64,000 nucleotides of DNA from JADJLQ01 sp044227925 (lineage in GTDB: Bacteria > Bacteroidota > Bacteroidia > Chitinophagales > Saprospiraceae), in assembly GCA_044227925.1 (NCBI GenBank), contig JBGAVW010000010.1, positions 39,759-103,758 of the forward strand. Direction: 5' to 3'. Positions 19,378 through 27,823 of the stretch are shown in pieces. Numbering within the stretch: position 1 is the first letter of the stretch; each line of letters starts with the position of its first letter. The position numbers were made by a program, and so were the translations under genes. Under the pieces are notes generated by a model. The model was not told the origin of the DNA and ran no database searches. It was given only the letters and a program-made list of their open reading frames with translations.

Positions 19378-20733
19378 TTAAAAATGATTTTCTGTTGCCC
19401 AGGTTTTAATGTCTAATCCGTTGAACGTTCCACTGCTCATAAATAACACTACAATTCGATCCCTTCTTAAATCGGTTAAATATCGCTCCAATTCACTATT
19501 TTCTCTATACACAAAAAGATCTTTTCTTGCGAAAGAGGATCTGATGTATTCCGGTTCCAAATCAGGCATACGCTTTATTTCCAGTGTATGTTTGTTAAAA
19601 AACACAATGGCCTCATCCGCTGCATCCAATACATTGCGGTATTGCGGTATAAACTCTTTATTAAGACTACTAAATGTATGCAATTCCAATATGGCAATCA
19701 ATTTATATTCAGGCCATTGAGCCCGTACCGCATTAAGAGTTGCTTTAGCTTTGGAGGGGGCATGAGCGAAATCCAAATATATTTTTTGATCATCCGTTAG
19801 ATACAGAGGTTGCATTCTTTTAGCAGCACCTTTAAATGAAATGAGCGCGCTAAGTATATCTTGTTCCTCCAAACCCAACTCTTTACATACATGTACACAT
19901 GCTTGGATGTTTTCCAGATTGTGATTGCCAAACAATTCAATATCAAAAGCTTTATTTTCAAATATAAGACTGACATTATGGTTACGCATGGTCGCAGGAT
20001 ATGCCTGGTAAGCAAGAATCTTTAAATCTTTTCTGGTAAGTTCATTAATTATGTTATGCAAATCCGGATCATTTTTGTAAAAAAATACTTTTGCCTGTTC
20101 GGGTAGATTTTCCAAATAGGTTTTAAACACACTAGTATATTGTTTATAAGTGGGAAAAACATTTATATGATCCCAGGCAATTCCGGTGATAATAGTTATA
20201 TGCGGATTATAGTGCCATATTTTCGGCTTAGGGTCGTTGGGTGCACTCAGGTATTCATCGCCTTCTATTATGATCAAAGGGGCTTCTGATAGTCGGATCA
20301 TTAATTCAAATCCATCCAGTGGAGCCCCCACAAGATAATCGTAATTTACCTTGTTGAACTTGAGTACATGCATGATCATTGAAGTAGTAGTGGTTTTGCC
20401 GTGACTTCCGGCCACCACCACTCTTTTTTTGTCTTTTGCATGCATGGCTATATATTGCGGATACGACATCACGTTAAGTTTCAGTTGCAATGCCATCGCA
20501 AGCTCCGGATTATCTTTTTTTGCATGCATACCTACAATGACCAAATCTATTGTAGAGTTTAATATTTCCGGATACCAACCCGTTTTTGGAAGTAAATTAA
20601 ATTGAGCTAACTTGTCTTTTGCCGGGTTATAAATTTCATCATCCGACCCGGTCACCTGATGTCCTGCCAGATGCAACGCAATGGTCAGATTATGCATTAC
20701 TGCGCCACCACAAGCTATGATATGTATTCGCAT
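19378..20733 (-). CDS. mpl: Muropeptide ligase Mpl (UDP-MurNAc:tripeptide ligase)
   Basis: Mpl recycles cell-wall tripeptide (L-Ala-gamma-D-Glu-meso-DAP) by joining it to UDP-MurNAc in the cytoplasm with ATP. The 451-residue protein has the Mur-ligase N-terminal domain beginning with the Mpl-like glycine motif (IIACGGAVMHNLTIALHLAGH). The ATP loop GSHGKTTTT is at 109-117, IIEGDEYLSA follows in the central domain, and there is a C-terminal ligase domain (YLDFAHAPSKAKATLNAVR). The DEYLSA and HAP features distinguish Mpl from MurC, and its short linker fits too. The presence of Mpl implies DAP-type peptidoglycan recycling. Start ATG 20733 is clear. Confidence 0.92.
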   Translation of the reverse strand: MRIHIIACGGAVMHNLTIALHLAGHQVTGSDDEIYNPAKDKLAQFNLLPKTGWYPEILNSTIDLVIVGMHAKKDNPELAMALQLKLNVMSYPQYIAMHAKDKKRVVVAGSHGKTTTTSMIMHVLKFNKVNYDYLVGAPLDGFELMIRLSEAPLIIIEGDEYLSAPNDPKPKIWHYNPHITIITGIAWDHINVFPTYKQYTSVFKTYLENLPEQAKVFFYKNDPDLHNIINELTRKDLKILAYQAYPATMRNHNVSLIFENKAFDIELFGNHNLENIQACVHVCKELGLEEQDILSALISFKGAAKRMQPLYLTDDQKIYLDFAHAPSKAKATLNAVRAQWPEYKLIAILELHTFSSLNKEFIPQYRNVLDAADEAIVFFNKHTLEIKRMPDLEPEYIRSSFARKDLFVYRENSELERYLTDLRRDRIVVLFMSSGTFNGLDIKTWATENHF

Positions 20734-20924
20734 CGGGCAAAAATGAGAAAAATATTTTTCGTATTAGAATTTTTTTTAATGTCTGATATAAGTTCAAAAA
20801 TCCAGTATTCGATGTTAAAACTTTAATAAATTCATATTTAACCACAGCATTAATTACTCAAATTTGCACTGATTCCTGTCATTTTAAACTAATTTAAGTA
20901 AATGCAGCCATTTTTTTTAATTAC

Positions 20925-20941
20925 ATTGACCGCTGGTCAAT
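20925..20941. promoter_or_regulatory. 17-bp perfect palindrome upstream of aminotransferase gene
   Basis: The sequence ATTGACCGCTGGTCAAT has two perfect 7-bp arms around GCT. It sits at the -33 region of the predicted promoter whose -7 element is at 20962-20969. Perfect palindromes of this form are typical operators for dimeric HTH repressors such as TetR-family proteins, but no regulator gene is adjacent. Confidence 0.55.
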
Positions 20942-20961
20942 ATACATTTAAGATATATTTT

Positions 20962-20969
20962 TAACTTTG
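20962..20969 (+). promoter_or_regulatory. Bacteroidota-type -7 promoter element of aminotransferase gene
   Basis: TAACTTTG matches the Bacteroidota -7 consensus TAnnTTTG exactly. It would start transcription near 20975, giving a 5' leader of about 17 bases before ATG 20992. No clear TTG element stands at the usual upstream distance; the palindrome at 20925-20941 occupies that place. Confidence 0.5.
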
Positions 20970-20991
20970 TGATTCATTATTTTAAATATTT

Positions 20992-22203
20992 ATGTCGGGA
21001 ATAGAAATTGAATCTGTTTTAAGTGAGCGCGTGCTTAATATGACTGAATCCGCCACATTACAAATGGCAGCTATGGCCAGGAAAATGAAAGAGCAAGGTA
21101 TAGATGTAATTACTTTGAGTTTGGGAGAGCCGGATTTTGACACTCCTCAGCATATCAAAGATGCGGCCAATAAAGCACTGACTGATGGACATACAAAATA
21201 TACTGCTGTTGCCGGCAACCTGGATTTGAGAGAAGCTATTTGTGCTAAACTAAAACGTGAAAATAATCTTGATTATAAACCTAATCAAATAGTGGTTTCC
21301 AATGGTGCCAAGCAGGATATAGCTTCCCTGTGTATGGCAATGATCAATCCGGGTGATGAAGTAATTATATTGTCACCTTACTGGGTTTCTTATTCAGACA
21401 TCGTCAAAATGTGTGAGGGAGTGCCGATCCTGCTTTCAGCTTCAGTAGATGAGGATTTTAAAGTGCCTGCCTCCAGGATAAAAAATGCCATTACCAATAG
21501 GACAAAACTGCTGATGTTTTCGAGTCCATGCAATCCTTCCGGCTCTGTTTTCAGTAAAGAAGAGTTAAAAGAAATAGTCGATGTAGTGGCTCCTTATCCA
21601 GGACTATACATAATGTCTGATGAGATTTATGAACACATAAATTTTACTGGCAAGCATGTCAGCATAGCGAGTTTTCCAGAAGTGAAAGATCGAACCATTG
21701 TAATAAATGGATTTTCAAAAGCATTCGCCATGACCGGATGGCGATTGGGGTATATGGCAGCACCTTTGTTTATTGCTGAAGCCGTTACCAAAATTCAGGG
21801 CCAGGTGACCAGTGGAGCTAACTCAATAGCCCAAAAAGCAGGTGTAGTTGCTTTAAACTCCGATTTGAAACCTACTCTCGAGATGACAGAAGCTTTCCGT
21901 AAAAGAAGAGACTTGATTATTTCCTTGTTGAAAGAGATTCCAGGATTTAAATGCAATTATCCTACAGGGGCCTTTTATATTTTCCCTGATATCAGTTATT
22001 ATTTTGGAAAAACAGATGGCAAAACAATTATTCGAAATTCTGATGATTTTGCCCTATTTTTATTAAATAATGCCCATGTGGCCACCGTGGGTGGTTCTGC
22101 ATTTGGTGATGATAATTGCTTTAGAATTTCATACGCAGCCAGTGAAAAACAAATTGCTGAAGCTGTAAAAAGAATTAAAGAGGCCGTGTCCGTATTACAT
22201 TAA
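20992..22203 (+). CDS. Pyridoxal-phosphate aspartate aminotransferase (class I)
   Basis: This cytoplasmic aminotransferase interconverts aspartate and 2-oxoglutarate with oxaloacetate and glutamate. Its 403 residues match the class-I, subgroup Ib (thermophile/Bacillus-like AspC) pattern. The N-terminal SLGEPDFDTP motif is at about 43-52, HTKYTAVAGNLDLREAI follows, then SSPCNPSG with the conserved Asn near 181 and SDEIYEH. The PLP-binding lysine is in FSKAFAMTGWRLGY (Lys 243), and the C-terminal arginine is in FRISYA. Some members also use prephenate or other acceptors. It is followed 20 bases later by a desaturase gene on the same strand, so they may be cotranscribed without an obvious functional link. 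Confidence 0.93.
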   Translation: MSGIEIESVLSERVLNMTESATLQMAAMARKMKEQGIDVITLSLGEPDFDTPQHIKDAANKALTDGHTKYTAVAGNLDLREAICAKLKRENNLDYKPNQIVVSNGAKQDIASLCMAMINPGDEVIILSPYWVSYSDIVKMCEGVPILLSASVDEDFKVPASRIKNAITNRTKLLMFSSPCNPSGSVFSKEELKEIVDVVAPYPGLYIMSDEIYEHINFTGKHVSIASFPEVKDRTIVINGFSKAFAMTGWRLGYMAAPLFIAEAVTKIQGQVTSGANSIAQKAGVVALNSDLKPTLEMTEAFRKRRDLIISLLKEIPGFKCNYPTGAFYIFPDISYYFGKTDGKTIIRNSDDFALFLLNNAHVATVGGSAFGDDNCFRISYAASEKQIAEAVKRIKEAVSVLH

Positions 22204-22223
22204 CTAAAACTAAAAAAGTAAAA

Positions 22224-23300
22224 ATGACATCAATAAAGTTTTCCAATAATAATGCACAGTTTTTTAGTGTTTTGAAAGAAAGGGTCAACTCTTATTTTGA
22301 GATGAATAAAATAAAAATGACCGGCAATTACAAATTGTATCTAAAGACCATTATTCTGGTTTGTTTATTAGCTTGTCTGTATACCTGGTTGGTATTTTTT
22401 ACCCCTTCCAGTATTCTATTCAGCCTCATGCTATGTGCCGCAGTTGGATTCTTATTTGCCGCAATTGGTTTTAATGTGATGCATGACGGGGCTCACGGAA
22501 GCTATTCTACTAAATCCTGGCTTAATAACATTATGGCCTACACTTTAGAGCTTATGGGTGGCAGTTCGTATATGTGGAAATTCAAACATAATGTGGCGCA
22601 CCATTCTTTTACCAATATTGAAGGAATGGATGAGGATATCGACATCCTGCCTTTTATGAGAGTAAACAAAGGTCAGAAGAGATATTGGGTACATCGTTTT
22701 CAGCACATTTACAGCTTCCTGCTGTATGGTTTATCCTATTTTTCATGGATCTACATCAATGATTTGAAAAAATATTTTAATCATAAAGTGGGCCAAAATG
22801 TTCCAATACCTAAAATGTCTACGAAGGATCACTTCATTTTTTGGAGTACTAAATTGGGCTATCTGGCCATATTTGTTGCCATTCCGATTTGGCAAGTAGG
22901 ATTTATTGACACTGTGATAGGTTATGGTTTTTTAGTATTCATATGTGGTATTGTAATTTCTACAACATTCCAACTGGCACATGTAAATGAAGACACCGCA
23001 TTTGTTGTACCCCAGGGGGACAAATTTACAATAGAAAATGAATGGGCCATCCACCAGATAAACACCACTACCAACTTTGCTACAAAACAAAAATGGCACA
23101 ATTGGTTTTGGGGAGGACTTAATTTTCAAATAGAGCACCATTTATTCCCCAGGATATCCCATATACATTATCCAGAGATAAGCAAAATTGTCAAACAGAC
23201 ATGTAAAGAATTTAATGTAACTTATAATGAGTTTCCGACTGTGGTCAGTGCAATTTATTCTCACCTATTGCATTTAAAAACATTGGGTTTAACCAGGTAA
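22224..23300 (+). CDS. Membrane fatty-acid (acyl-CoA/acyl-lipid) desaturase
   Basis: This 358-residue integral membrane di-iron desaturase introduces a double bond into an acyl chain. The three histidine boxes are intact: HDGAH at 87-91, HNVAHH at 122-127, and QIEHH near 302-306. The QxxHH form of the third box is that of front-end (delta-5/delta-6-type) desaturases, but the fused cytochrome b5 domain found in eukaryotic members is absent, as usual in bacteria. Hydrophobic segments flank the boxes (TIILVCLLACLYTWLVFF). It may tune membrane fluidity. The electron donor and the regiospecificity cannot be deduced. Confidence 0.9.
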   Translation: MTSIKFSNNNAQFFSVLKERVNSYFEMNKIKMTGNYKLYLKTIILVCLLACLYTWLVFFTPSSILFSLMLCAAVGFLFAAIGFNVMHDGAHGSYSTKSWLNNIMAYTLELMGGSSYMWKFKHNVAHHSFTNIEGMDEDIDILPFMRVNKGQKRYWVHRFQHIYSFLLYGLSYFSWIYINDLKKYFNHKVGQNVPIPKMSTKDHFIFWSTKLGYLAIFVAIPIWQVGFIDTVIGYGFLVFICGIVISTTFQLAHVNEDTAFVVPQGDKFTIENEWAIHQINTTTNFATKQKWHNWFWGGLNFQIEHHLFPRISHIHYPEISKIVKQTCKEFNVTYNEFPTVVSAIYSHLLHLKTLGLTR

Positions 23301-23302
23301 TA

Positions 23303-23713
23303 TCATTCCCAGTCGACTATAGAGCCGTAATCCAAAAACAACTCTTCACCTGGAAGTATGGTGCGTGTTGCTTCAAAAGCTTCCCCTTCATTTATTGAAG
23401 TCAGATTGGGTGTATCAGAATGATTTAAATACAGACTTATATCCATTTTTTTAAATCCGTCAGCTGGTACAAAATAATGGATATCGTCATATAAGCAAAA
23501 ATTTTCAATTAAATACCTGGAATTTTCCGGTAAATTACTTATCTCTTCGAAGGTAAATTTTATCCATTCTCCCTCTGTTTTTGAAAACATATCTCTGCAA
23601 CCTTTCGGTATTGTGTTTACTGCAAATACTCCAATTCCATGAGTACCAGATGGTTTCAATATTACATAGTGGTTGGATGTAATATCAGCAAGTAATTCTT
23701 CTTTGGTCATCAA
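23303..23713 (-). CDS. Small SET-domain protein
   Basis: A 136-residue protein consisting essentially of a SET domain, the lysine-methyltransferase fold. The conserved parts are GTHGIGVFAVNTIPKG near the N-terminus, the pseudoknot motif LNHSDTPNL (NHS), and the C-terminal GEELFLDYG with the catalytic-type tyrosine. Pre-SET zinc clusters and the post-SET cysteines are missing, as in other short bacterial SET proteins, which could methylate a protein lysine. The target is unknown. It lies two bases beyond the convergent desaturase gene and next to two tRNA-Pro genes on the same strand. Start is ATG 23713; the second codon is also ATG. Confidence 0.85.
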   Translation of the reverse strand: MMTKEELLADITSNHYVILKPSGTHGIGVFAVNTIPKGCRDMFSKTEGEWIKFTFEEISNLPENSRYLIENFCLYDDIHYFVPADGFKKMDISLYLNHSDTPNLTSINEGEAFEATRTILPGEELFLDYGSIVDWE

Positions 23714-23729
23714 TTATATTGTGAAAATG

Positions 23730-23803
23730 TCGGGATGACTGGATTCGAACCAGCGACCTCTTCGTCCCGAACGAAGTACGCTACCGGACTGCGCTACATC
23801 CCG
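23730..23803 (-). tRNA. tRNA-Pro (anticodon CGG)
   Basis: The minus strand folds into a full cloverleaf of 74 bases including the discriminator A. It has a 7-bp acceptor stem CGGGATG/CATCCCG, D-arm GTAGCGCAGTCCGGTAGC, anticodon stem CTTCG/CGAAG around TTCGGGA (anticodon CGG), and T-arm GCTGGTTCGAATCCAGT. CCA is not encoded. Confidence 0.95.
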
Positions 23804-23832
23804 TTTGATATCAGTTAGTTACATCTACTTAG

Positions 23833-23906
23833 TCGGGGTGACTGGATTCGAACCAGCGACCACCAGCACCCCATGCTGATACGCTACCGGGCTGCGCTAC
23901 ACCCCG
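23833..23906 (-). tRNA. tRNA-Pro (anticodon GGG)
   Basis: This is a second 74-base cloverleaf on the minus strand. Its acceptor stem is CGGGGTG/CACCCCG, and the anticodon loop ATGGGGT on stem TCAGC/GCTGG gives anticodon GGG. The T-arm is identical to that of the neighbouring tRNA-Pro, 29 bases away, suggesting an old duplication and one transcript. CCA is not encoded. Confidence 0.95.
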
Positions 23907-24005
23907 ACTAATTAGAGCATGCAAAAATAAAACAATTTTACGGGCTAATGGTCGAAAATAAAGTCAGAATATGACAATTGTTTGAATTATATAGTCGGAT
24001 TTCAA

Positions 24006-24179
24006 TTATTTCCTGTTGGGGAGCAACCTGGTCTTGCCACTTTCTCCTTTTAACTTTCCTCTTCTATCAAATTTTACAGTATTTGCTTTTTCTGCTGGAC
24101 AACCACTTCCTACAGCACAGCCATTTGCACCCAAGGCAAGCATTAAAATGAAGATAAATATCAGAAATCTGAGATTCAT
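24006..24179 (-). CDS. Small putative lipoprotein, 57 residues
   Basis: This short minus-strand gene starts at ATG 24179 with a charged N-terminus and a hydrophobic core (MNLRFLIFIFILMLALGA), then NGC, a lipobox-like cysteine at about residue 21. The rest is a short basic tail containing GCPAEK and RGKLKGESGKTRLLP. I recall similar tiny Cys-Pro-containing lipoproteins in Bacteroidota, but no function is known to me. It would be exported and lipidated. It lies between the tRNA-Pro pair and a terminator-bearing leader (24220-24258), 50 bases upstream of its start. The opposite-strand open frame over the same bases is a shadow. Confidence 0.6.
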   Translation of the reverse strand: MNLRFLIFIFILMLALGANGCAVGSGCPAEKANTVKFDRRGKLKGESGKTRLLPNRK

Positions 24180-24219
24180 GATTCACCGAATTGGAAAAAT
24201 AAATATAAGGAAAGCCTAT

Positions 24220-24258
24220 AAAATAAAAAACCCCACTGACAAGGACTGCCAGTGAGGT
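24220..24258 (-). terminator. Strong intrinsic terminator upstream of the small lipoprotein gene
   Basis: On the minus strand ACCTCACTG (24258-24250) pairs with CAGTGGGGT (24238-24230), one T-G wobble included. The loop is 11 bases, and TTTTTTATTT follows directly. No protein gene precedes it on this strand, so it ends either a short RNA or an attenuated leader. Confidence 0.75.
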
Positions 24259-24326
24259 ATGAACACACTATGAGAACACCCTATTCTTATTTCAAATTTG
24301 AATCAACTATTAAATTTAATTGTTGA
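24222..24326 (-). ncRNA. Candidate small RNA or attenuated leader
   Basis: A predicted promoter (24332-24364) followed about 100 bases later by a strong terminator (24220-24258) delimits a short minus-strand transcript without a convincing ORF. It might be an independent small RNA. It could equally be the 5' leader of the small lipoprotein gene, with read-through controlled at the terminator. The ends are estimates. Confidence 0.35.
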
Positions 24327-24331
24327 TAAGA

Positions 24332-24364
24332 CAAATATAAAATACATTTCGAGTATTTTGCAAA
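24332..24364 (-). promoter_or_regulatory. Predicted minus-strand Bacteroidota promoter
   Basis: Read on the minus strand, TTTG (24364-24361) is followed after 21 bases by TATATTTG (24339-24332), an exact match to the Bacteroidota -33/-7 pattern. Transcription would start near 24326 and run to the terminator at 24220. It lies just upstream of, and divergent to, the dnaG start. Confidence 0.5.
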
Positions 24365-24390
24365 TTATTTTTAATTTTTTTTCTAAAAAA

Positions 24391-26337
24391 ATGATTTCAA
24401 AAAAATCCATCGATCAAGTGTTGCAGATAGCCAAGGTAGAAGATGTGATCAATGATTTTGTCAATCTAAAAAAACGAGGTGCAAATCTATTGGGTCTCTG
24501 CCCATTTCACAATGAAAAAACGCCTTCTTTTAATGTTTCACCCTCCAAAAATATTTATAAATGTTTCGGATGCGGTAAAGCCGGTGGGCCCCTGCAATTT
24601 GTAATTGAACATGAAAAATTATCTTATCCGGAAGCCATAAGATATTTGGCTAAGAAATATAATATCCCTTTAGATGAAATTACAGACTCCAAATCAAGCG
24701 AACAACATCAGGAAGAACTAAAACACGAAGCATATAGCCTCATCAATGAATATGCTGCCAAATTATATATTGAAGCATTATATAATCATACCAAAGGCAA
24801 AACCATAGCGCTCTCCTATTTTAAGGAGCGAGGATTCTTAGATACTACAATCAAAGCATTCCAACTTGGCTATGCTCCTGATCAAAAGGATTTTTTAGTA
24901 ACCCAACTTATAGAGAAAGGGTTTAATTCTAATTATATAGAAGAAATAGGCTTGAGCAATAAAAATGGCCATGACTTTTTTACCAACAGGGTGATTTTCC
25001 CTATTCATAGCCTGGTAGGAAAAGTCATTGCTTTTAGCGGACGAAAACTAAGCCAGCATGATTTTGGACCCAAATACATTAATTCCAAAGAAACACCATT
25101 ATATTTTAAAAGCAAGGTACTTTATGGTATGCACCTCGCAAAGCAACACATCAGAGCCAAAGATGAATGTTTGCTCGTAGAAGGATATACGGATGTAATC
25201 AGTATGTATCAGGCAGGAATTCAAAATGTAGTTGCTTCTTCAGGAACATCCCTTACAGAAGATCAAATCAGGCTGGTCAAAAGATTTACTTTAAATATTA
25301 AAATTTTATATGATGGTGACCCTGCAGGATTAAAAGCTACTTTGAGAGCATTGGATATGATTGTAGAGGAAGGGCTTAATGTGCGCATTGTCTTGTTACC
25401 CGAACCTGAAGATCCGGATTCTTTTGTAAAAAAGCACGGAAGTAACTATGTAGAGACTTACCTGAAAGAAAAATCAGTAGATTTTGTATTGTTTAAAGCC
25501 GGACTTATTAAAAAGGAGTCTCAAAATGATCCCATTAAAAAATCCAATGGTATCAGCGACATTTTAAGGACTATAGCTTTAATACCAGATGCAATCAAAC
25601 GTTCTACCTATATACAGGCATGTTCTCATGAACTGGAAGTGTCCGAACAAATTTTAGTTGGTGAGTTAAATAAAATAATAAAACAAAATTTAGTCAATAA
25701 AAGAGCCAAAACAGTACAACAGGCTTTCAAGGAAAGAGAAGAAAATGATCAGGAATCTTCCACCGATTTCACACAAACCCATCCTGGCCCTGCCGGAAAG
25801 GAAGAGGATGAATACCAGGAAAGGTCCCTCATCCGCGTGCTGATTCTATATGGTCACGAATATATTAATGAAAATATGACGGTGGCCCAATATATTAATG
25901 AGAATATGGAAGGATTGATGGATGATTTTGACAATAAATTATATGAAAGAATTCTAAAAGAATATATCCACCTCTTAAGTGAAAACCAAACTGTAGATAC
26001 AGATTATTTCATTACTCATTCGAATCAGGAAATAAGAAACCTCGCCATAGAATTAATCCAACTCCCTTACTCCTACAGCCATAATTGGTCAGATCGATGG
26101 GAAATGGAATTGCAGACACAAAAACCTCCCGACCAAAATTATGCAAGAGACAGTTATCAAAGTGTGCTCAGATTTAAACTGAGAAAAGTACAGAAGATGA
26201 TCAGAGAAAATAAAAAAGAACTCGACAATCCCGATGCTACTGAGCACGATCATCTTGTGGCATTAAAAACTCAACATGACCTATTACAATCGCGCAACAT
26301 CATTGCTGAATTGCTTGGAATGCGAGTGATTGCTTAA
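24391..26337 (+). CDS. dnaG: DNA primase
   Basis: DnaG synthesises RNA primers at the replication fork. ATG 24391 gives 648 residues beginning MISKKSIDQVLQIAKVEDVI, as in orthologues; a TTG at 24298 would add 31 unrelated residues. The CHC2 zinc finger has Cys37, His40, Cys58 and Cys61 (LCPFHNEKTPSF, YKCFGCG). The TOPRIM catalytic core contains LLVEGYTDV at about 257-265 and LYDGDPAG near 305. The C-terminal helicase-binding region is variable (from about residue 450) and rich in Gln and Glu. It is transcribed alone, and the small transcript on the opposite strand begins inside its leader. Confidence 0.95.
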   Translation: MISKKSIDQVLQIAKVEDVINDFVNLKKRGANLLGLCPFHNEKTPSFNVSPSKNIYKCFGCGKAGGPLQFVIEHEKLSYPEAIRYLAKKYNIPLDEITDSKSSEQHQEELKHEAYSLINEYAAKLYIEALYNHTKGKTIALSYFKERGFLDTTIKAFQLGYAPDQKDFLVTQLIEKGFNSNYIEEIGLSNKNGHDFFTNRVIFPIHSLVGKVIAFSGRKLSQHDFGPKYINSKETPLYFKSKVLYGMHLAKQHIRAKDECLLVEGYTDVISMYQAGIQNVVASSGTSLTEDQIRLVKRFTLNIKILYDGDPAGLKATLRALDMIVEEGLNVRIVLLPEPEDPDSFVKKHGSNYVETYLKEKSVDFVLFKAGLIKKESQNDPIKKSNGISDILRTIALIPDAIKRSTYIQACSHELEVSEQILVGELNKIIKQNLVNKRAKTVQQAFKEREENDQESSTDFTQTHPGPAGKEEDEYQERSLIRVLILYGHEYINENMTVAQYINENMEGLMDDFDNKLYERILKEYIHLLSENQTVDTDYFITHSNQEIRNLAIELIQLPYSYSHNWSDRWEMELQTQKPPDQNYARDSYQSVLRFKLRKVQKMIRENKKELDNPDATEHDHLVALKTQHDLLQSRNIIAELLGMRVIA

Positions 26338-26438
26338 AAAATACGCCTTAATCCATTGTTTCGCAGTTTCTCACAGCTTGTTTTTCGAACTTTCTTTTTA
26401 GATTTGACCAATTAACTTTTTAAGCATTTTAAAGACTG

Positions 26439-27818
26439 ATGATACAATCAAACAAAGAACCCGATGCCCAAAATCTGCTGCATAAAATCGAAAAAATGTG
26501 GGAGCTTTCTGCCAAAAAAATACACTCCATTGAAAAAAAATACGATATTAAAAATGGAGCTCCCGTATATACCGTAAATGGCAAGTATACTTCAAGAGGT
26601 TGGACAGAATGGACACAGGGGTTTCAATATGGAAGTGCATTATTGCAATTTGATGCTACCGATGAACAAGGTTTTCTGGAATTAGGCAGAAAAAATACGA
26701 TAGAGAAAATGGCAACTCACATAAGCCATATCGGAGTACATGATCATGGGTTTAATAATATAAGCACCTACGGCAATCTGTTGAGAATGATGCACGAAGG
26801 CAAGACAGATCAACACATCTGGCAACAAAATTTTTATGAATTAGCCCTGAAAATATCAGGAGCGGTTCAGGCATCCAGATGGACTGTATTGCCTGGTGGT
26901 GGATATATTCATTCCTTCAATGGGGCTCATTCCCTATTCGTAGATACCATACGATCTTGCAGGTCCTTATTTGTGGGCCATTTATTAGGGCATCAATTAC
27001 AGGCAGAAAACGATGTAAAAATAAATTTACTGGACCGCGCATTGCAGCATATGATTGCAACTGCAAAGTACTCCATTTATTATGGTGAAGGTAGGGATGC
27101 ATATGATATTTCAGGTCGTACAGCTCATGAGGCTATTTTTAATGTTAGGGATGGTAATTTCAGATGCCCCAATTCGCAGCAAGGATACAGTGGATTTACC
27201 ACCTGGACCCGTGGCCTGGCTTGGGCAATTTGTGGATTTGCAGAGGAACTTGAGCTTATAATTCAACTGGATGATCCTTTATTTGATAAATTCGGGGGAA
27301 AACCATCCCTGGTTAATCTATTTTCTAAAGCGTGCCAAGCCACTTGTGATTTTTTTATAAAATATACCCCAATTGATGGCATTCCCTATTGGGATACCGG
27401 AGCTCCGGGATTGGTATATTTAGGTGATTACCTGGAAACGAAATCCAATCCATTTAATCAATATGAACCAGTGGATAGTTCTGCAGCGGCTATCGCTTGT
27501 CAAGGTTTGATTCGCTATGGAAATTACTTAAATACTGTTGATAATACCGGCGATAGATATATTAATTATGGAATGACAATTTTAGACACCTTACTTGATG
27601 AGCCCTATTTGAGCCTGGACGATGCCCATCAGGGCCTGCTGCTTCATTCAATATATCACCGGCCGAATGGCTGGGATCATGTTCCCCATGGTAGTCAAAT
27701 ACCCAACGGAGAGTCTTGTATGTGGGGAGATTATCACCTGAGGGAATCAGCATTAGTTGTACAAAGAATGCTTAGAAAACAGCCTTACTATTCTTATTTT
27801 AACGGACTTTTAAAGTAA
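26439..27818 (+). CDS. GH88-family unsaturated glucuronyl hydrolase
   Basis: This 459-residue (alpha/alpha)6-barrel enzyme is related to unsaturated glucuronyl hydrolases. These release the 4,5-unsaturated uronic acid left on oligosaccharides by polysaccharide lyases, through hydration of the double bond. Family features are WTEWTQGFQYGSAL near residue 50, the Asp/His region HIGVHDHGFNN, the WTRGLAWAICGF motif near 256, SSAAAIACQGLIRYG, and the C-terminal MWGDYHLRESAL. There is no signal peptide, so it acts in the cytoplasm on imported disaccharides. It leads a tight operon with a TIM-barrel isomerase and a Gfo/Idh oxidoreductase (gaps of five and minus four bases), which could process the released sugar. 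The exact substrate is unknown. Confidence 0.85.
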   Translation: MIQSNKEPDAQNLLHKIEKMWELSAKKIHSIEKKYDIKNGAPVYTVNGKYTSRGWTEWTQGFQYGSALLQFDATDEQGFLELGRKNTIEKMATHISHIGVHDHGFNNISTYGNLLRMMHEGKTDQHIWQQNFYELALKISGAVQASRWTVLPGGGYIHSFNGAHSLFVDTIRSCRSLFVGHLLGHQLQAENDVKINLLDRALQHMIATAKYSIYYGEGRDAYDISGRTAHEAIFNVRDGNFRCPNSQQGYSGFTTWTRGLAWAICGFAEELELIIQLDDPLFDKFGGKPSLVNLFSKACQATCDFFIKYTPIDGIPYWDTGAPGLVYLGDYLETKSNPFNQYEPVDSSAAAIACQGLIRYGNYLNTVDNTGDRYINYGMTILDTLLDEPYLSLDDAHQGLLLHSIYHRPNGWDHVPHGSQIPNGESCMWGDYHLRESALVVQRMLRKQPYYSYFNGLLK

Positions 27819-27823
27819 TTCAG

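Noticed and set aside
23730..23906. Direct repeat from a mobile element
   Set aside because: The similarity is fully explained by two tRNA-Pro genes with different anticodons.
24016..24255. 79-codon plus-strand open frame
   Set aside because: It runs opposite a short minus-strand gene with a signal peptide and through the terminator hairpin. The plus-strand product has no recognisable features.
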